Positions 37,374 to 49,100 of a stretch of 59,632 nt of DNA are shown here, piece by piece. Within the stretch, counting starts at the first letter, position 1. Each line of letters begins with the position of its first letter. The translations under genes and the position numbers were made by a program. The notes under the pieces were generated by a model, which did no database searches, was not told the origin of the DNA, and was given only the letters and a program-made list of their open reading frames with translations. The DNA comes from Halobacillus alkaliphilus. GTDB lineage: Bacteria > Bacillota > Bacilli > Bacillales > Halobacillaceae. Location: contig NZ_FOOG01000022.1 in assembly GCF_900113125.1 (NCBI RefSeq), positions 1 through 59,632 of the forward strand, read 5' to 3'.

Positions 37374-38483
37374 ATGGACAACCCCGTTTTTCACCAGTTT
37401 TTCCGCTTCCTATTTGTAGTCACTCTTATGCTATCCATTATATTTTTAATTATTGGAGCTTGGAAATATTTATATCCTTTTCTCCTTGCCTTTTTGATTT
37501 CAGGTGCTCTTCAACCATTTATTCAACTTTTAGAGAAAAGATTACATTTCCCCAGAACCCTGGCCGTACTATCGCTGTTGTTCTTACTAACCCTTCTTAC
37601 CGCTTCTTTACTTATATTAGTCATTGCTGAACTAATTAAAGGTATACAGCGCTTGGCATTAGCAGCGCCTGTAAACTTTGGTAAACTGGTGAACCATTCC
37701 ATCGACCAGTTCACCATTTGGTTCACCCCTATACTCAATAAAATCGAACAAGTTATCCTTAAATTATCTCCTGAGCAGCAAAGTTCTATATTTGATTATA
37801 TAAATATAATTAAAGTAAAGGTAGCAGCTACAGCCATTCAGGTGTTAGAAACCTTGTTTCAAAGCTTAATTCGTGGACTGACCAGCCTGCCCTCCTCTAT
37901 TACCACTGTGCTAATTTTAATGCTGGCTATATTTTTTATATGTAAGGATTGGGAATTGATTATTCATAGCCTTAATCGTATTATACCCGTCCATTATCTT
38001 GAAAAAACCAGGAGATTTCCAATGGAACTCAAGTCCACCTTACAAGGTATCGTTAGGGCCCAGTTTATTCTTGTAGGTATATCTACTGTTATCATCGGGA
38101 TCGGCTTATTCATTATTCAAGCCCCTAATGCACTTACGATTACTTTGGCTGCTTCTGTGGTAGATATCATTCCCTATATTGGGACTGGAAGCATTTTTAT
38201 TCCGTGGATTTTTTATCAATTTCTTACAGGACAATTCCAGATGACCATCGGTCTTTCGATCATATACATGGTTGTCCTAATCGTTCGACAGGCACTGGAG
38301 CCTAAACTACTCGCTAACCATTTCGGTGTACCACCAATCTTATTATTAGCAGGTATGTTTCTGGGTTTTCAAACTTTCGGGTTATATGGAATGATACTTA
38401 GCCCTTTAGTTATTGTGTTTATCAAGGTTCTTCATACTACTGGAATTATTAATTACACGTGGTATTTTATTAAAGGAAACTAA
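37374..38483 (+). CDS. ytvI: AI-2E family transporter / sporulation protein YtvI
   Basis: The 369-residue integral membrane protein has about eight helices of the UPF0118/AI-2E exporter fold. The N-terminal pair lies at about 7-50, and the C-terminal block PPILLLAGMFLGFQTFGLYGMIL is typical. The B. subtilis homologue is linked to sporulation; no substrate is established. ATG 37374 has GTGAGG 6 nt upstream; GTG 37344 is in frame but lacks a ribosome site. It is divergent from citZ. Confidence 0.88.
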   Translation: MDNPVFHQFFRFLFVVTLMLSIIFLIIGAWKYLYPFLLAFLISGALQPFIQLLEKRLHFPRTLAVLSLLFLLTLLTASLLILVIAELIKGIQRLALAAPVNFGKLVNHSIDQFTIWFTPILNKIEQVILKLSPEQQSSIFDYINIIKVKVAATAIQVLETLFQSLIRGLTSLPSSITTVLILMLAIFFICKDWELIIHSLNRIIPVHYLEKTRRFPMELKSTLQGIVRAQFILVGISTVIIGIGLFIIQAPNALTITLAASVVDIIPYIGTGSIFIPWIFYQFLTGQFQMTIGLSIIYMVVLIVRQALEPKLLANHFGVPPILLLAGMFLGFQTFGLYGMILSPLVIVFIKVLHTTGIINYTWYFIKGN

Positions 38484-38510
38484 CCCCCCTATTTCTTAAA
38501 AACAGGGGGG
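38484..38510. terminator. Convergent terminator between ytvI and fxsA
   Basis: CCCCCCT/AGGGGGG pairs around a 13-nt A/T loop in the 34-nt gap between convergent stops. The T-run is weak on both sides. Confidence 0.6.
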
Positions 38511-38517
38511 AAATATT

Positions 38518-38910
38518 TTACCTTCTATAAATAGTGACGGTGCCTTTATCCATCATTTTTGAAATTACTTTTTTAATAAGACGTTTGATGGGCTCTCTAG
38601 TTGGAGGAATTAATAATAAAAACCCTATGGCATCAGTAATAAATCCAGGAGTTAGTAAAACTGCTCCTCCTACTAATATACAGGCACCATCCAATAGAGT
38701 ATCCTGAGGCATTTGCCCGCTCGACATCGAATTTTGGAAGTTTCTGATCGTTTCTAAACCTTGCTGTTTCGCAAGCCACGCTCCTATAACTCCTGTAAGG
38801 ATAATCAGTAATATGACCCACCAGGGCCCAATCCAGTTTCCAGCCCAAATGAGTAAACCGATCTCAAGTGCCGGGACAATCAGAATAAACAGTAATAACC
38901 AGCGAAACAT
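38518..38910 (-). CDS. fxsA: FxsA family membrane protein
   Basis: This 130-residue protein has about three to four helices and the FxsA pattern: PALEIGLLIWAG near 15, GAWLAKQQGLETIRNFQ, and TPGFITDAIGFLLLIPPTR near 90. FxsA overexpression in E. coli blocks phage F exclusion; the cellular role is unknown. The B. subtilis homologue is ytwI. Located between pyk and ytvI. Confidence 0.92.
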   Translation of the reverse strand: MFRWLLLFILIVPALEIGLLIWAGNWIGPWWVILLIILTGVIGAWLAKQQGLETIRNFQNSMSSGQMPQDTLLDGACILVGGAVLLTPGFITDAIGFLLLIPPTREPIKRLIKKVISKMMDKGTVTIYRR

Positions 38911-39035
38911 ATCATCGTCCCTTTCCAGATCTTTTCTTCTATTATACTTGGAGTTCCAGTACTTTTAAAGTTAAGTACATTATAGGGAATACCCCCATAC
39001 TCTCTGTTGTCCTGACTCTGGCTGTCAAAAAGGAC

Positions 39036-39053
39036 CCAGTTTACACAAACTGG
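39036..39053. repeat. Short perfect hairpin in the fxsA-pyk gap
   Basis: CCAGTTT and AAACTGG surround ACAC in the 280-nt gap between pyk and fxsA. It may mark the fxsA leader. Apart from this and the pyk terminator, I see nothing else in the gap. Confidence 0.35.
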
Positions 39054-39152
39054 ATTTAATTAGAATATTTTCAGCAGTTCAGAATTTGAATTTTCCACTT
39101 CAAGCCTAAATAGTTGAACCCCTCTTCAACATTAAATTGAGCTAAAATAAAA

Positions 39153-39182
39153 AAGAAGGGAAGTGTAAAAACTCCCCTTCTT
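39153..39182 (-). terminator. Terminator after pfkA-pyk
   Basis: AAGAAGGGAAGT pairs with ACTCCCCTTCTT (one bulge), followed by TTTTATTTTAGC on the minus strand, 7 nt after the pyk stop. Confidence 0.85.
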
Positions 39183-39189
39183 TTAATCT

Positions 39190-40953
39190 TTAGAGGACAC
39201 TTGCATGCCCTTCATAAATATCTCCGCGTGAACTGTCAATAGTTATATCGTTCCCATCAGAAATTATAGAAAGAGCATCTTTTACCCCTACGATAACAGG
39301 AATACCTAGACTTAAGCCTACTACTGCAGCGTGCGAAGTTAATCCGCCTTCTACTGTAATCAGACCAGCGGCTTTTTCTATGGCAGGCATCATGTCACGA
39401 TCTGTTCCGTGTGTCACAAGAATATCTCCATCCACTACACGATGGATTGCTTCTTGAGAATCTTTAGCTACCACAGCTCGTCCATAAGCGCTCTTTTGAC
39501 CCACGCCTTGACCTTTGACAAGTACATCTCCTATAACATGAACTTTCATAAGGTTTGTTGTGCCACTTTCTCCTACTGGCACTCCCCCGGTGATAATCAC
39601 ACGGTCTCCGCGGGTAGCAACTCCGGATGCTAAGCTGCGTTCAACTGCTACGTCCAGCATATCATCTGTAGAATGAGCGCGCGGTCCCATCACGGCATAG
39701 ACTCCCCATACAAGGGAAAGCTTACGGTTTACGGATTCACTGGAAGTGATGGCTACAATTGGCGCTCTAGGACGATATTTCGAAATCATACGAGCGGTAT
39801 GACCGCTTTCCGTTGGAGTCACTACAGCATTTACATCTAGATTGATAGCCGTATGAGTAACAGATTGACTAATTGCATCTGTAATCGTCATATCACTGTG
39901 TTTAGAACGCTCATCAAGAATCGCTTTATAATTTAAGCCTGTCTCCGTTTTGCTGGCAATATTGTGCATCGTTTGAACGGATTCAACAGGGTAATCACCT
40001 GCTGCAGTTTCACCAGAAAGCATAATCGCATCTGTTCCATCAAAGATGGCGTTCGCAACGTCTGAGGCCTCTGCACGTGTTGGACGAGGATTTCTTTGCA
40101 TAGAATCCAGCATCTGAGTAGCTGTAATAACCGGTTTACCGGCCTTATTGCATTTGTGAATCAGCTTTTTCTGAACAAGTGGGACATCTTCCGCTGGAAT
40201 CTCAACACCTAAATCTCCACGGGCTACCATTAGTCCGTCACTTACTTCCAGGATTTCGTCGATGTTATCAACGCCTTCCTGATTTTCAATTTTAGGGATA
40301 ATTTGAATATCCAACGCTCCGTGCTTTTCTAATAGTTCTTTAATTTCAAGAACGTCTGAAGCACGACGTACGAAAGAAGCGGCGATAAAGTCTACTCCCT
40401 GTTCAATTCCAAACTCAATATCCTTCGCATCTTTATCCGTAATCCCTGGTAAGTTTACACTTACATTAGGTACGTTGACACCTTTTTTATTTTTCAAAGG
40501 ACCATTGTTTAAGACAGTAGTTTTGATTTCGTTATTTTTGTTGTCGATTTCCTCTACAAGTAACTCTACCAAACCATCATCCAGTAATATTTTTGAGCCT
40601 GGCTGGACATCATTAATCAACCCAGGGTACGTGACTGAGATGCGCTCTGCATCCCCTTGAATATCATCCATTGAAACATAGACAGTAGAGCCTTTTTCCA
40701 AATAAACTTCTTCTTCTTTTAGAGTACCTGTCCGTATTTCAGGACCTTTCGTGTCTAACAATATAGCTACTGTTTTACCTGTTGAGGCAGATGCCTCACG
40801 AATGTTTTTAATACGAGCTCCATGTTCTTCGAAATCTCCATGAGAGAAATTCAATCGAGCAACATTCATTCCTGCTTCAATTAGTTGACTTAATTTCTCA
40901 ACTGTTTCAGAAGCCGGGCCAATCGTACTAACGATTTTTGTTTTTCTAAACAT
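39190..40953 (-). CDS. pyk: Pyruvate kinase with C-terminal PEP-utiliser domain
   Basis: Pyruvate kinase makes ATP and pyruvate from PEP and ADP. Its 587 residues make it the Bacillus long form. The TIM barrel contains [21 protein letters not shown] and TATQMLDSM; the allosteric C-domain follows. A further approximately 110-residue PEP-utiliser swivelling domain ends the protein, with [20 protein letters not shown]. That domain keeps its His although it is thought to be non-catalytic in PK. ATG 40953 with GAGGAGG gives MFRKTKIV; the longer frame is rejected. 31 nt after pfkA. Confidence 0.97.
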   Translation of the reverse strand: MFRKTKIVSTIGPASETVEKLSQLIEAGMNVARLNFSHGDFEEHGARIKNIREASASTGKTVAILLDTKGPEIRTGTLKEEEVYLEKGSTVYVSMDDIQGDAERISVTYPGLINDVQPGSKILLDDGLVELLVEEIDNKNNEIKTTVLNNGPLKNKKGVNVPNVSVNLPGITDKDAKDIEFGIEQGVDFIAASFVRRASDVLEIKELLEKHGALDIQIIPKIENQEGVDNIDEILEVSDGLMVARGDLGVEIPAEDVPLVQKKLIHKCNKAGKPVITATQMLDSMQRNPRPTRAEASDVANAIFDGTDAIMLSGETAAGDYPVESVQTMHNIASKTETGLNYKAILDERSKHSDMTITDAISQSVTHTAINLDVNAVVTPTESGHTARMISKYRPRAPIVAITSSESVNRKLSLVWGVYAVMGPRAHSTDDMLDVAVERSLASGVATRGDRVIITGGVPVGESGTTNLMKVHVIGDVLVKGQGVGQKSAYGRAVVAKDSQEAIHRVVDGDILVTHGTDRDMMPAIEKAAGLITVEGGLTSHAAVVGLSLGIPVIVGVKDALSIISDGNDITIDSSRGDIYEGHASVL

Positions 40954-40984
40954 ACTTATTTCCTCCTCTGATACATAATTCATA

Positions 40985-41959
<975 letters not shown>

Positions 41960-42125
41960 TTATTTACTAATTGGTTTGTGCCCAATCATGGAACTTTTGA
42001 AACCTTCTGAAGCCACAAGACCCTCTCTTACATCTAGTTTGTACAAATAAGTAAAATGTAAAAGACAAGTGGCACAAGTCTTAAAAATTCGGTTTGATAG
42101 CGTTACCATCCTCCTAAGATGGGAA

Positions 42126-42151
42126 AAGTCGCACTTCTCGATGTGCGACTT
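42126..42151 (-). terminator. Terminator after accD-accA
   Basis: AAGTCGCACAT/ATGTGCGACTT-like pairing (one mismatch near the loop) is followed by TTTTCCC on the minus strand, about 40 nt after the accA stop and before pfkA. Confidence 0.75.
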
Positions 42152-42187
42152 CTTCATATTAGCTGATATTCATTTATACCGTGTTCA

Positions 42188-43150
42188 TTATAAATCAAGA
42201 AACGCATAATCGCCAATACTTTTATATTTATTAAATCGTTCTTCTAATAATTGGCTGTTTTCCAAGGATGAGAGCTCTTTTAGTGATGACTCAATAACTT
42301 TTTCAATTTCACTTGCTTGATATTCTACATCACGGTGAGCTCCACCTCTGACTTCAGGAATGACTTCATCAATTACATTTAATTCTTTTAAATCATAGGA
42401 CGTAATCTTCATAGATTCAGCAGCCTGCTGGGCTAGTCCTGCGTCTTTCCAAAGTATAGACGACGCTCCTTCTGGAGAAATAACAGAGTAAGTGGAGTTC
42501 TCAAGCATATAAATACGGTCCCCTATTCCAAGACCAAGCGCTCCCCCGCTTCCTCCTTCTCCGATCACAACACAAATGATGGGAACATTAAGGCCTGCCA
42601 TTTCCATAAGGTTACGCGCAATAGCTTCGCTTTGTCCCCGCTCTTCTGCTGCCTTTCCCGGATAAGCTCCCTTCGTGTCAATGAAGGTAATAATTGGACG
42701 TTTGAATTTATCAGCTTGTTTCATTAAACGCAGAGCTTTTCGGTACCCTTCAGGATGAGGCATACCAAAATTCCTTCTAATATTTTCTTTTGTATCTTTT
42801 CCGCGCTGATGTCCAATTACAGTAACAGGAGTTCCCTGAAATTTAGCAATGCCCGCCACTAGCGCAGCGTCATCTCCGTATAAGCGGTCACCGTGAAGCT
42901 CCAGAAAGTCGGAGAAGATGTATTCAATATAGTCAAGAGTTGTCGGACGCTCAGGATGCCTAGCCATTTGAACTCGGTCCCAGGGCTGCATACGATCATA
43001 TACATCGACTTCCAGCTTTTCCAATCGTTTCTCTAAGGTTACAATTTCTTCACTCAGATCCATTTCGCTGTTTTCAGTCATGCGTCTCAATTCTGCAATT
43101 TTCTCGCGCAGCTCAATTACCGGTTTCTCAAACTCAAGTATATGCTTCAC
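42188..43150 (-). CDS. accA: Acetyl-CoA carboxylase carboxyltransferase alpha subunit
   Basis: AccA with AccD transfers carboxyl from biotin-BCCP to acetyl-CoA, starting fatty acid synthesis. The 320-residue crotonase-fold protein shows GRQKGKD-like [20 protein letters not shown] and [14 protein letters not shown]. The GTG start at 43150 overlaps the accD stop by 4 nt (GTGA), so translation is coupled and subunits are made in ratio. Confidence 0.97.
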   Translation of the reverse strand: MKHILEFEKPVIELREKIAELRRMTENSEMDLSEEIVTLEKRLEKLEVDVYDRMQPWDRVQMARHPERPTTLDYIEYIFSDFLELHGDRLYGDDAALVAGIAKFQGTPVTVIGHQRGKDTKENIRRNFGMPHPEGYRKALRLMKQADKFKRPIITFIDTKGAYPGKAAEERGQSEAIARNLMEMAGLNVPIICVVIGEGGSGGALGLGIGDRIYMLENSTYSVISPEGASSILWKDAGLAQQAAESMKITSYDLKELNVIDEVIPEVRGGAHRDVEYQASEIEKVIESSLKELSSLENSQLLEERFNKYKSIGDYAFLDL

Positions 43151-44007
43151 GTTTTTTCACCTCCTGGATGGTGAATTTCTAAGACCATTCCAAGTGTTTT
43201 TTTCAATTCATGACGGTGCAGCACACGATCCAGTTGTCCATGTTCCAACAAGAATTCAGAGGTCTGAAAGTCATCTGGTAATTTCTCACGAATAGTCTGC
43301 TCAATGATTCTTCTCCCGGCAAAACCAATTAATGCACCAGGCTCCGCGAAATTATAATCCCCTAGTGAAGCAAAGCTCGCTGAAACCCCTCCTGTGGTAG
43401 GATGGGTCATAACCGAAATGAACAATCCACCATCTGCGTGCAGCCGCTGCAGAGCTACAGAAGTTTTACCCATCTGCATTAAACTCAGCACACCTTCCTG
43501 CATTCTAGCACCGCCTGAAGCAGTAAAAATGATGAAAGGAATTTTTTCTTTCCTGGCTTTCTCAATGGCATTCGTAATTTTCTCACCAACCACAGACCCC
43601 ATACTTCCCATACGAAAACGGGCATCCATAACAGCTACCGCTGTATCCAAGCCGTTCAATTGAGCTCTGCCAGTAACCACGGCTTCGTTTAAGTCTGATT
43701 TCAAACGATCTTTTTCAAGCTTTTCATCATAATCAGGAAAGCCTAATGGATTGCTTGAAATCATATGCTTGTCCCATTCTTCAAAAGTATCCTCATCAAA
43801 TATATGCTCCAATCTTTCATAAGCATTCAAACGGTGATGATGATCACAATGAGGGCAAACATTCATGTTACGATTTAATTCTTTTCTATAAAAGATCTTT
43901 TGACAATTTGGACACTTTTGCATAAGACCTTCAGGTACATCCTTTTTCGCTTCTTGTCGCGGGATGGATGCATAGCGTTTTTTCTTGCTGAAAAAATCTC
44001 TTAGCAA
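43147..44007 (-). CDS. accD: Acetyl-CoA carboxylase carboxyltransferase beta subunit
   Basis: The 286-residue beta chain carries an N-terminal zinc ribbon (C32, C35, C51, C54). A crotonase-like domain follows with SGGARMQEG near 165 and [15 protein letters not shown]. It starts at TTG 44007 with GGAGG 7 nt upstream. It precedes accA and follows a FadR-family regulator. Confidence 0.97.
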   Translation of the reverse strand: MLRDFFSKKKRYASIPRQEAKKDVPEGLMQKCPNCQKIFYRKELNRNMNVCPHCDHHHRLNAYERLEHIFDEDTFEEWDKHMISSNPLGFPDYDEKLEKDRLKSDLNEAVVTGRAQLNGLDTAVAVMDARFRMGSMGSVVGEKITNAIEKARKEKIPFIIFTASGGARMQEGVLSLMQMGKTSVALQRLHADGGLFISVMTHPTTGGVSASFASLGDYNFAEPGALIGFAGRRIIEQTIREKLPDDFQTSEFLLEHGQLDRVLHRHELKKTLGMVLEIHHPGGEKT

Positions 44008-44108
44008 GGTGATTCCTCCTTTGGGACAAAGCTTCCTTTCTATCTAATATACAAAATAGCACTGCTATAATCACTCTTTATTTGCCGATCCATTACGACA
44101 AACCATAC

Positions 44109-44705
44109 TTAAGGATAAAGCATAAGTATATCTTTTTTACTTCCATTTTTTATTATCTCTATCACTTGTTTATACCAGCCAGCTTCATATTGGATATCCT
44201 CTCTTGCAAGTGCGAATCCGGATATGAATTGCCACATTGATAATAGCAGTGGGCGGTCACAAAGTTCAAATAAGAAGGTAAAGAAAGACTGATATCTTTC
44301 TTTTGCCTTTTCTTTGACTATTATTTGCTCCAGTTTCAACCTTTGCCCTTCCGCGACCTTTCCAACAAGGATAAACAAGGCTTCCTTCTCCAGCATTTGC
44401 TTAGCCGTCGATAATTCTTCCCTGGTCCTTGATTCATTTAAAAGGAAACTCGATAATAATTCAACCATATGATAGGGGCGATAAGCACGTATATAAGTAC
44501 CCTCGCCACGCTTAGTCTCTATTAAACCAAGCAGCTCCATGGCGCGAAAAGCTTCTCTGATCGATGATCTGCCAACATTTAACTGTTCACTTAATTCGCG
44601 CTCTGAAGGTAATTTATCTCCTGGTGTTAATTGATTTTCGTCAATATAGGACTTTAATTGATATAAAACACCTTCATATACTTTCCCTTGATGCGATCGG
44701 GTCAC
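44109..44705 (-). CDS. FadR-subfamily GntR transcriptional regulator
   Basis: This 198-residue protein has an N-terminal GntR winged helix (about 8-75: GDKLPSERELSEQLNVGRSSIREAFRAMELLGLIETKRGEGTY). A helical C-domain of FCD type follows. That domain is shorter than usual (families run about 220-240), and its first conserved His position reads FTFLFELCDRPLL, so the metal/ligand site seems lost or altered. The start is GTG 44705. It lies between ytsJ and accD on the same strand, so accDA or ytsJ are the likely targets. A FadR-type operator lies at 46068-46082. Confidence 0.85.
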   Translation of the reverse strand: MTRSHQGKVYEGVLYQLKSYIDENQLTPGDKLPSERELSEQLNVGRSSIREAFRAMELLGLIETKRGEGTYIRAYRPYHMVELLSSFLLNESRTREELSTAKQMLEKEALFILVGKVAEGQRLKLEQIIVKEKAKERYQSFFTFLFELCDRPLLLSMWQFISGFALAREDIQYEAGWYKQVIEIIKNGSKKDILMLYP

Positions 44706-44788
44706 GAACTTTGTACACCCCTTTTTCAGTTAAAGAGCAATTCAAATATATGTAACAAGAGAAAAGCGGATGCCTTTCTCCAAACGTA

Positions 44789-46027
44789 TTATTGCTCTTC
44801 AATCAAAGTCATTTGTCTAGTTTTTTCTGCAACTTCTTCAGGGTCTACATGATGTCTGGCAACTCCAGATTCCATGGCAGCTTTGGCAACACTTGCTGCT
44901 ACTGCGGGAGCTACACGAGTATCAAACGGCGCAGGAATGACGTAGTCTGCGTTCAATTCTTCTTCGCTTACAAGGGAAGCAATTGCCTCAGCCGCAGCTA
45001 TTTTCATTTTTTCATTAATTCGAGTCGCACGTACATCGAGTGCTCCACGGAATATACCCGGAAACGCTAACACATTATTTACCTGATTAGGAAAGTCTGA
45101 GCGACCTGTCCCAATCACACGCGCTCCAGCTGCTTTTGCGTCTTCCGGCATAATTTCTGGTTCCGGATTAGCCATAGCGAAAATAATAGAGTCATCATTC
45201 ATGCGAGAAACCATTTCTTTAGACAAAAGTCCTCCTACTGAAACACCTATAAACACGTCTGCCCCTTCCATTACTTCAGAAAGCTTGCCTTCTAACCGAT
45301 CTTTATTTGTGATCTTAGCTATTTCGTCTTTCACATCATTCATGCCGTAATCGCGTCCCTCAAAGATCGCGCCTTTAGAATCACACATGATTATGTCCCG
45401 TACACCGAAATGGTAAAGAAGCTTAATAATGGCAATCCCTGCTGCACCAGCACCATTTGCCACTACTTTAATATCAGAGAATGATTTTCCAGTTACTTTT
45501 AAGGCATTCATTAAACCGGCAACTGTCACAATCGCTGTACCATGCTGATCATCATGAAAGATAGGAATATTCGTTTCTTTCTTAAGTCGGTCTTCTATGA
45601 TAAAGCAGTTTGGAGCAGCGATATCTTCTAGATTCACGCCCCCAAACGTTGGTTCCATAAGCTTAACAGTCTGAACAATCTGATCGACATCTCTTGTGTT
45701 TAAACAGATTGGAAAAGCATCTACCCCGGCGAAACTTTTAAATAACGCTGCTTTGCCTTCCATTACAGGAAGAGCAGCTTCCGGTCCAATATTACCAAGA
45801 CCAAGTACAGCCGATCCATCACTCACAACGGCAACCATGTTTCCTTTCATGGTGTAGTCATAGACAGTTTCCTGATGGTCATAAATTTCCTTACATGGTT
45901 CAGCAACACCTGGTGAATAAGCCAGACTTAAATCCTTAGCATTCCTTACAGGGACCTTGGAATGGGTTTCCAGTTTTCCTTTATTGACACGATGTATATG
46001 CAGTGCTTCATCTCGCAAATTCGACAC
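44789..46027 (-). CDS. ytsJ: NADP-dependent malic enzyme
   Basis: This malic enzyme decarboxylates malate to pyruvate, making NADPH. The 412-residue bacterial short form has YSPGVAEPC near 35, FHDDQHGTAIV near 155 and the Rossmann loop ANGAGAAGIAI near 190. A C-terminal VDPEEVAEKTRQM ends the protein. The gene neighbourhood and short form match B. subtilis YtsJ, the main NADP-malic enzyme there. GTG 46027 has AAAGGAG 9 nt upstream. A FadR-family operator lies between its promoter and start. Confidence 0.95.
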   Translation of the reverse strand: MSNLRDEALHIHRVNKGKLETHSKVPVRNAKDLSLAYSPGVAEPCKEIYDHQETVYDYTMKGNMVAVVSDGSAVLGLGNIGPEAALPVMEGKAALFKSFAGVDAFPICLNTRDVDQIVQTVKLMEPTFGGVNLEDIAAPNCFIIEDRLKKETNIPIFHDDQHGTAIVTVAGLMNALKVTGKSFSDIKVVANGAGAAGIAIIKLLYHFGVRDIIMCDSKGAIFEGRDYGMNDVKDEIAKITNKDRLEGKLSEVMEGADVFIGVSVGGLLSKEMVSRMNDDSIIFAMANPEPEIMPEDAKAAGARVIGTGRSDFPNQVNNVLAFPGIFRGALDVRATRINEKMKIAAAEAIASLVSEEELNADYVIPAPFDTRVAPAVAASVAKAAMESGVARHHVDPEEVAEKTRQMTLIEEQ

Positions 46028-46067
46028 GACTACACGCTCCTTTAACCAATTAGTATAAACCGCTCCA

Positions 46068-46082
46068 GGTGGTCAGACCACC
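46068..46082. promoter_or_regulatory. Palindromic FadR-family operator before ytsJ
   Basis: GGTGGTCAGACCACC is a 15-bp perfect palindrome around one central base, with the core TGGTCAGACCA that matches the TGGT-N3-ACCA operator form of PdhR, LldR and related FadR-family regulators. It begins about 6 nt after the predicted start of ytsJ transcription, an ideal place to block the polymerase. No second copy was seen in the window. Confidence 0.75.
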
Positions 46083-46094
46083 ATTAACTTCTTA

Positions 46095-46122
46095 ATTATA
46101 ACAGATGACTTGCTAGTGTAAA
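46095..46122 (-). promoter_or_regulatory. Sigma-A-type promoter of ytsJ
   Basis: TTTACA (-35, 46117-46122) and TATAAT (-10, 46095-46100) are separated by 16 nt on the minus strand, upstream of the operator and ytsJ start. Confidence 0.75.
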
Positions 46123-46152
46123 GGAAATACAAAAGCATGGACTGAGACATGT

Positions 46153-49100
46153 TCATGTCTTGTTACGACGCAGAGCCACTGAGGAGGAACCAAAATATTG
46201 CTCCAGCATTTGAAGACATTCTCTGGATGGATTCAAGGAATAATTTTCATCCAGCTGATAGGTTTTTCTATCTTCTGCCCTGAATAACAACACAGGGGTA
46301 TTACCCGGGAAATACTTTGCAGCTTCTATTAAGTGCTCCAATGCCTGGTATTCCTTGGATTTATCCAATTTAATAAACAAGCGATCCTTTGTTTCCGAGG
46401 GCAGACTTTCTATCTCAAACTTGGAAATTTCAGAAATGAGCAGCTGCTTACGCTCATTTCTTTCTTCAACTTTTCCTGAGACGAGGATCAGCATTTGTTC
46501 AGCTAGCCAATTTTTTGCACCTCTGTAGACTTCTGGAAAGAGTACAGTTTCCATTTCCGCTGTTTCATCACTAATCGTCATAAAAGCCATCGGATCTCCC
46601 CGTTTTGTTCTAATTTCTTTTATAGCTTCTACTACGGCGGCTGTTACGATTTTCCGGGACCTGCTTATCAATAATGACTGCTGTAAGGACAGAACCCCTT
46701 TTTCACGAAGAGATTTGCGATGATATTCCAGCGGGTGCTCGGATAGATACGTTCCAAGCACCTCTTTTTCCATGGCTAATTTTTTTAAAATTGGAAATGG
46801 GGCTACACTTACCGGTTCCTTCATATCTATATCTTCACTGAACATCCCTGGCTGATCCTGAAACTCTTTAAAAAGCTCTCCTTGCTCAAGGGCTTGGTCA
46901 ATACTTGCAAGCAGGCTGGCCCGGTTTGTATTGAGTTCATCAAACGCCCCAGCTATAATGAGTGATTCAATAACAGAACGGCTGACTGAACTGGAAATAA
47001 CACGTAAACAAAAATCATTCAAATGTTTATAAGCACCATTTCTTCTTTCCTCGAGAATAGCCTGGGCAGCCTGATATCCCACTCCTTTTATCGCCGTCAA
47101 ACCAATCCGCAGCCCACTGCCTTCACTCTGGGTAGACATGTAGCTTCTATTAATAGAAGGAGCCTTCACGGAAACCTTAAGCTCACGAGCTTCACGAATA
47201 TAAGCATCCAGCTTATCACGATCCCCGCTATTTGCATTAATTAATTCTGCCATGAAGTAAGAGGGATAATGAGCCTTAAGGTAGGCCAGGTGATAGGAGA
47301 TAAAGCTGTACGCAACAGCATGACTTCGATTAAACCCATAATTAGAAAATTTTACGATCCAATCAAAAAGTTCGTAAGCCACTTTTTCTTCATACCCATT
47401 CTTTAAAGCCCCTGCTATAAATTCATTTCTTTGCTGCTGCAGCACCTGAGACTGTTTCTTACTTACTGCCCTTCTTAATAAATCCGCCTGACCAAGACTA
47501 TAGCCAGCAACTTTTTGTGCTACTTGCATGATCTGCTCTTGATAAACCAATACCCCAAAAGTAGAGGCTAAAATCGGTTTTAAATCAGGATGAGGGTATT
47601 GTATTTCTTCTTTATGATGCTTTCGATTAATATAAACAGGTATATAATCCATAGGACCTGGTCGATAAAGAGCATTAACAGCAACAACATCTTCAAAATG
47701 GGAAGGCTTTAGCCTTCTCAAAACACTTTTCATGCCCTGTGATTCAAGTTGAAAAACGCCATTCGTTCTTCCTTCTTTTAATAAGTGAAAAGTAGGTGCA
47801 TCTGTTAATGGAATATGAGAAAGAGAAAAGTCATGATTTTCATATTTTCTTATTTTACTTTCCATTTTTTCTAAAAAAGTAAGGTTTCTCAGCCCTAGAA
47901 AATCAATTTTTAATAAACCTATCTTTTCCAAATCCCCCATAGCCATTTGTGTAAGATAGACCTCACCCTGGCCGTTCATAAGGGCCGTGTAATTCACTAA
48001 AGGTTTTTGACTAATGACGACTCCTGCTGCATGTGTGGAAACATGACGAGGGAGTCCTTCAAGTTTAGCGGCTATGTGAAATAATTTTTTTAATGGAACA
48101 GAACTTCTTATATATTCTTTTAAAGGTTCCGATCTTTGCACAATCTGCACGAGCCCGTCATTCGTGCCCTTCGGAATATGCTTCAGTATATAAGCCGAGT
48201 CGCTTTCATCTACTGCCATCACTTTAAACAACTCTCTTAAAACACTCCTTGCAGCGAATGTACCAAACGTGCAGATTTGAGCTACATGTTTTTCTCCATA
48301 TTTACGGCTAACATACTCTATCACTTCATCTCTTCTATGATCGGGAAAGTCAATATCTATGTCCGGCATGGTTACCCGTTCAGGGTTTAAAAACCTCTCA
48401 AATAAAAGGTTATATTGTAGAGGATCAATTTGAGTAATATTCAGAAGATAAGCGACGATAGAACCTGCAGCCGATCCCCTGCCCGGCCCTGCATGAATTC
48501 CCTGACGCCGTGCATAAGCTATAAAATCCCAGACAATTAGAAAATAATCACTAAAATCCATCGAAGTGATAACATTTAGCTCATGCTTTAATCGCTCCTC
48601 GGCCTCTACCCTCCATTGTTGGTACTTTTCATCTAATGCCTCATAACACAGCTTCATTAGATAGTCGTCCGCGCTTTCACCTTCAGGAACTGGATAAGAA
48701 GGAATTAATTGCTGATCCAGTGACATTTGAAGATCACATTTTTCAGTAATCTTTGCAGACTGCTCAATGACTTCAGGCCACCAGTCTTTAAATAGATTTT
48801 CCATTTCATCACTTGATTTTAAATATTCATGCTGAACTCTTTCTTCTGCCTCCGATGATAGCCGTTTCCCTTCTTCTATAGCCTGAAGCGCTTGATAAGC
48901 TACTGCATCTTCTTGTTGTAAATATTTAACTTCACCTACAGCAACCACTGAGAGCCGTTTATTTGATGTCCACTCCTTTAATGGCTGGTGAATTTGCCTT
49001 TCCGAATGAAGATCACGGTCTTTTATACTTAGATAAAGGTCATCTGAAGAAAAAATGGATATCCAGCGCTCCAGTCCATGTTCCAGTTGACTGAACTCAC

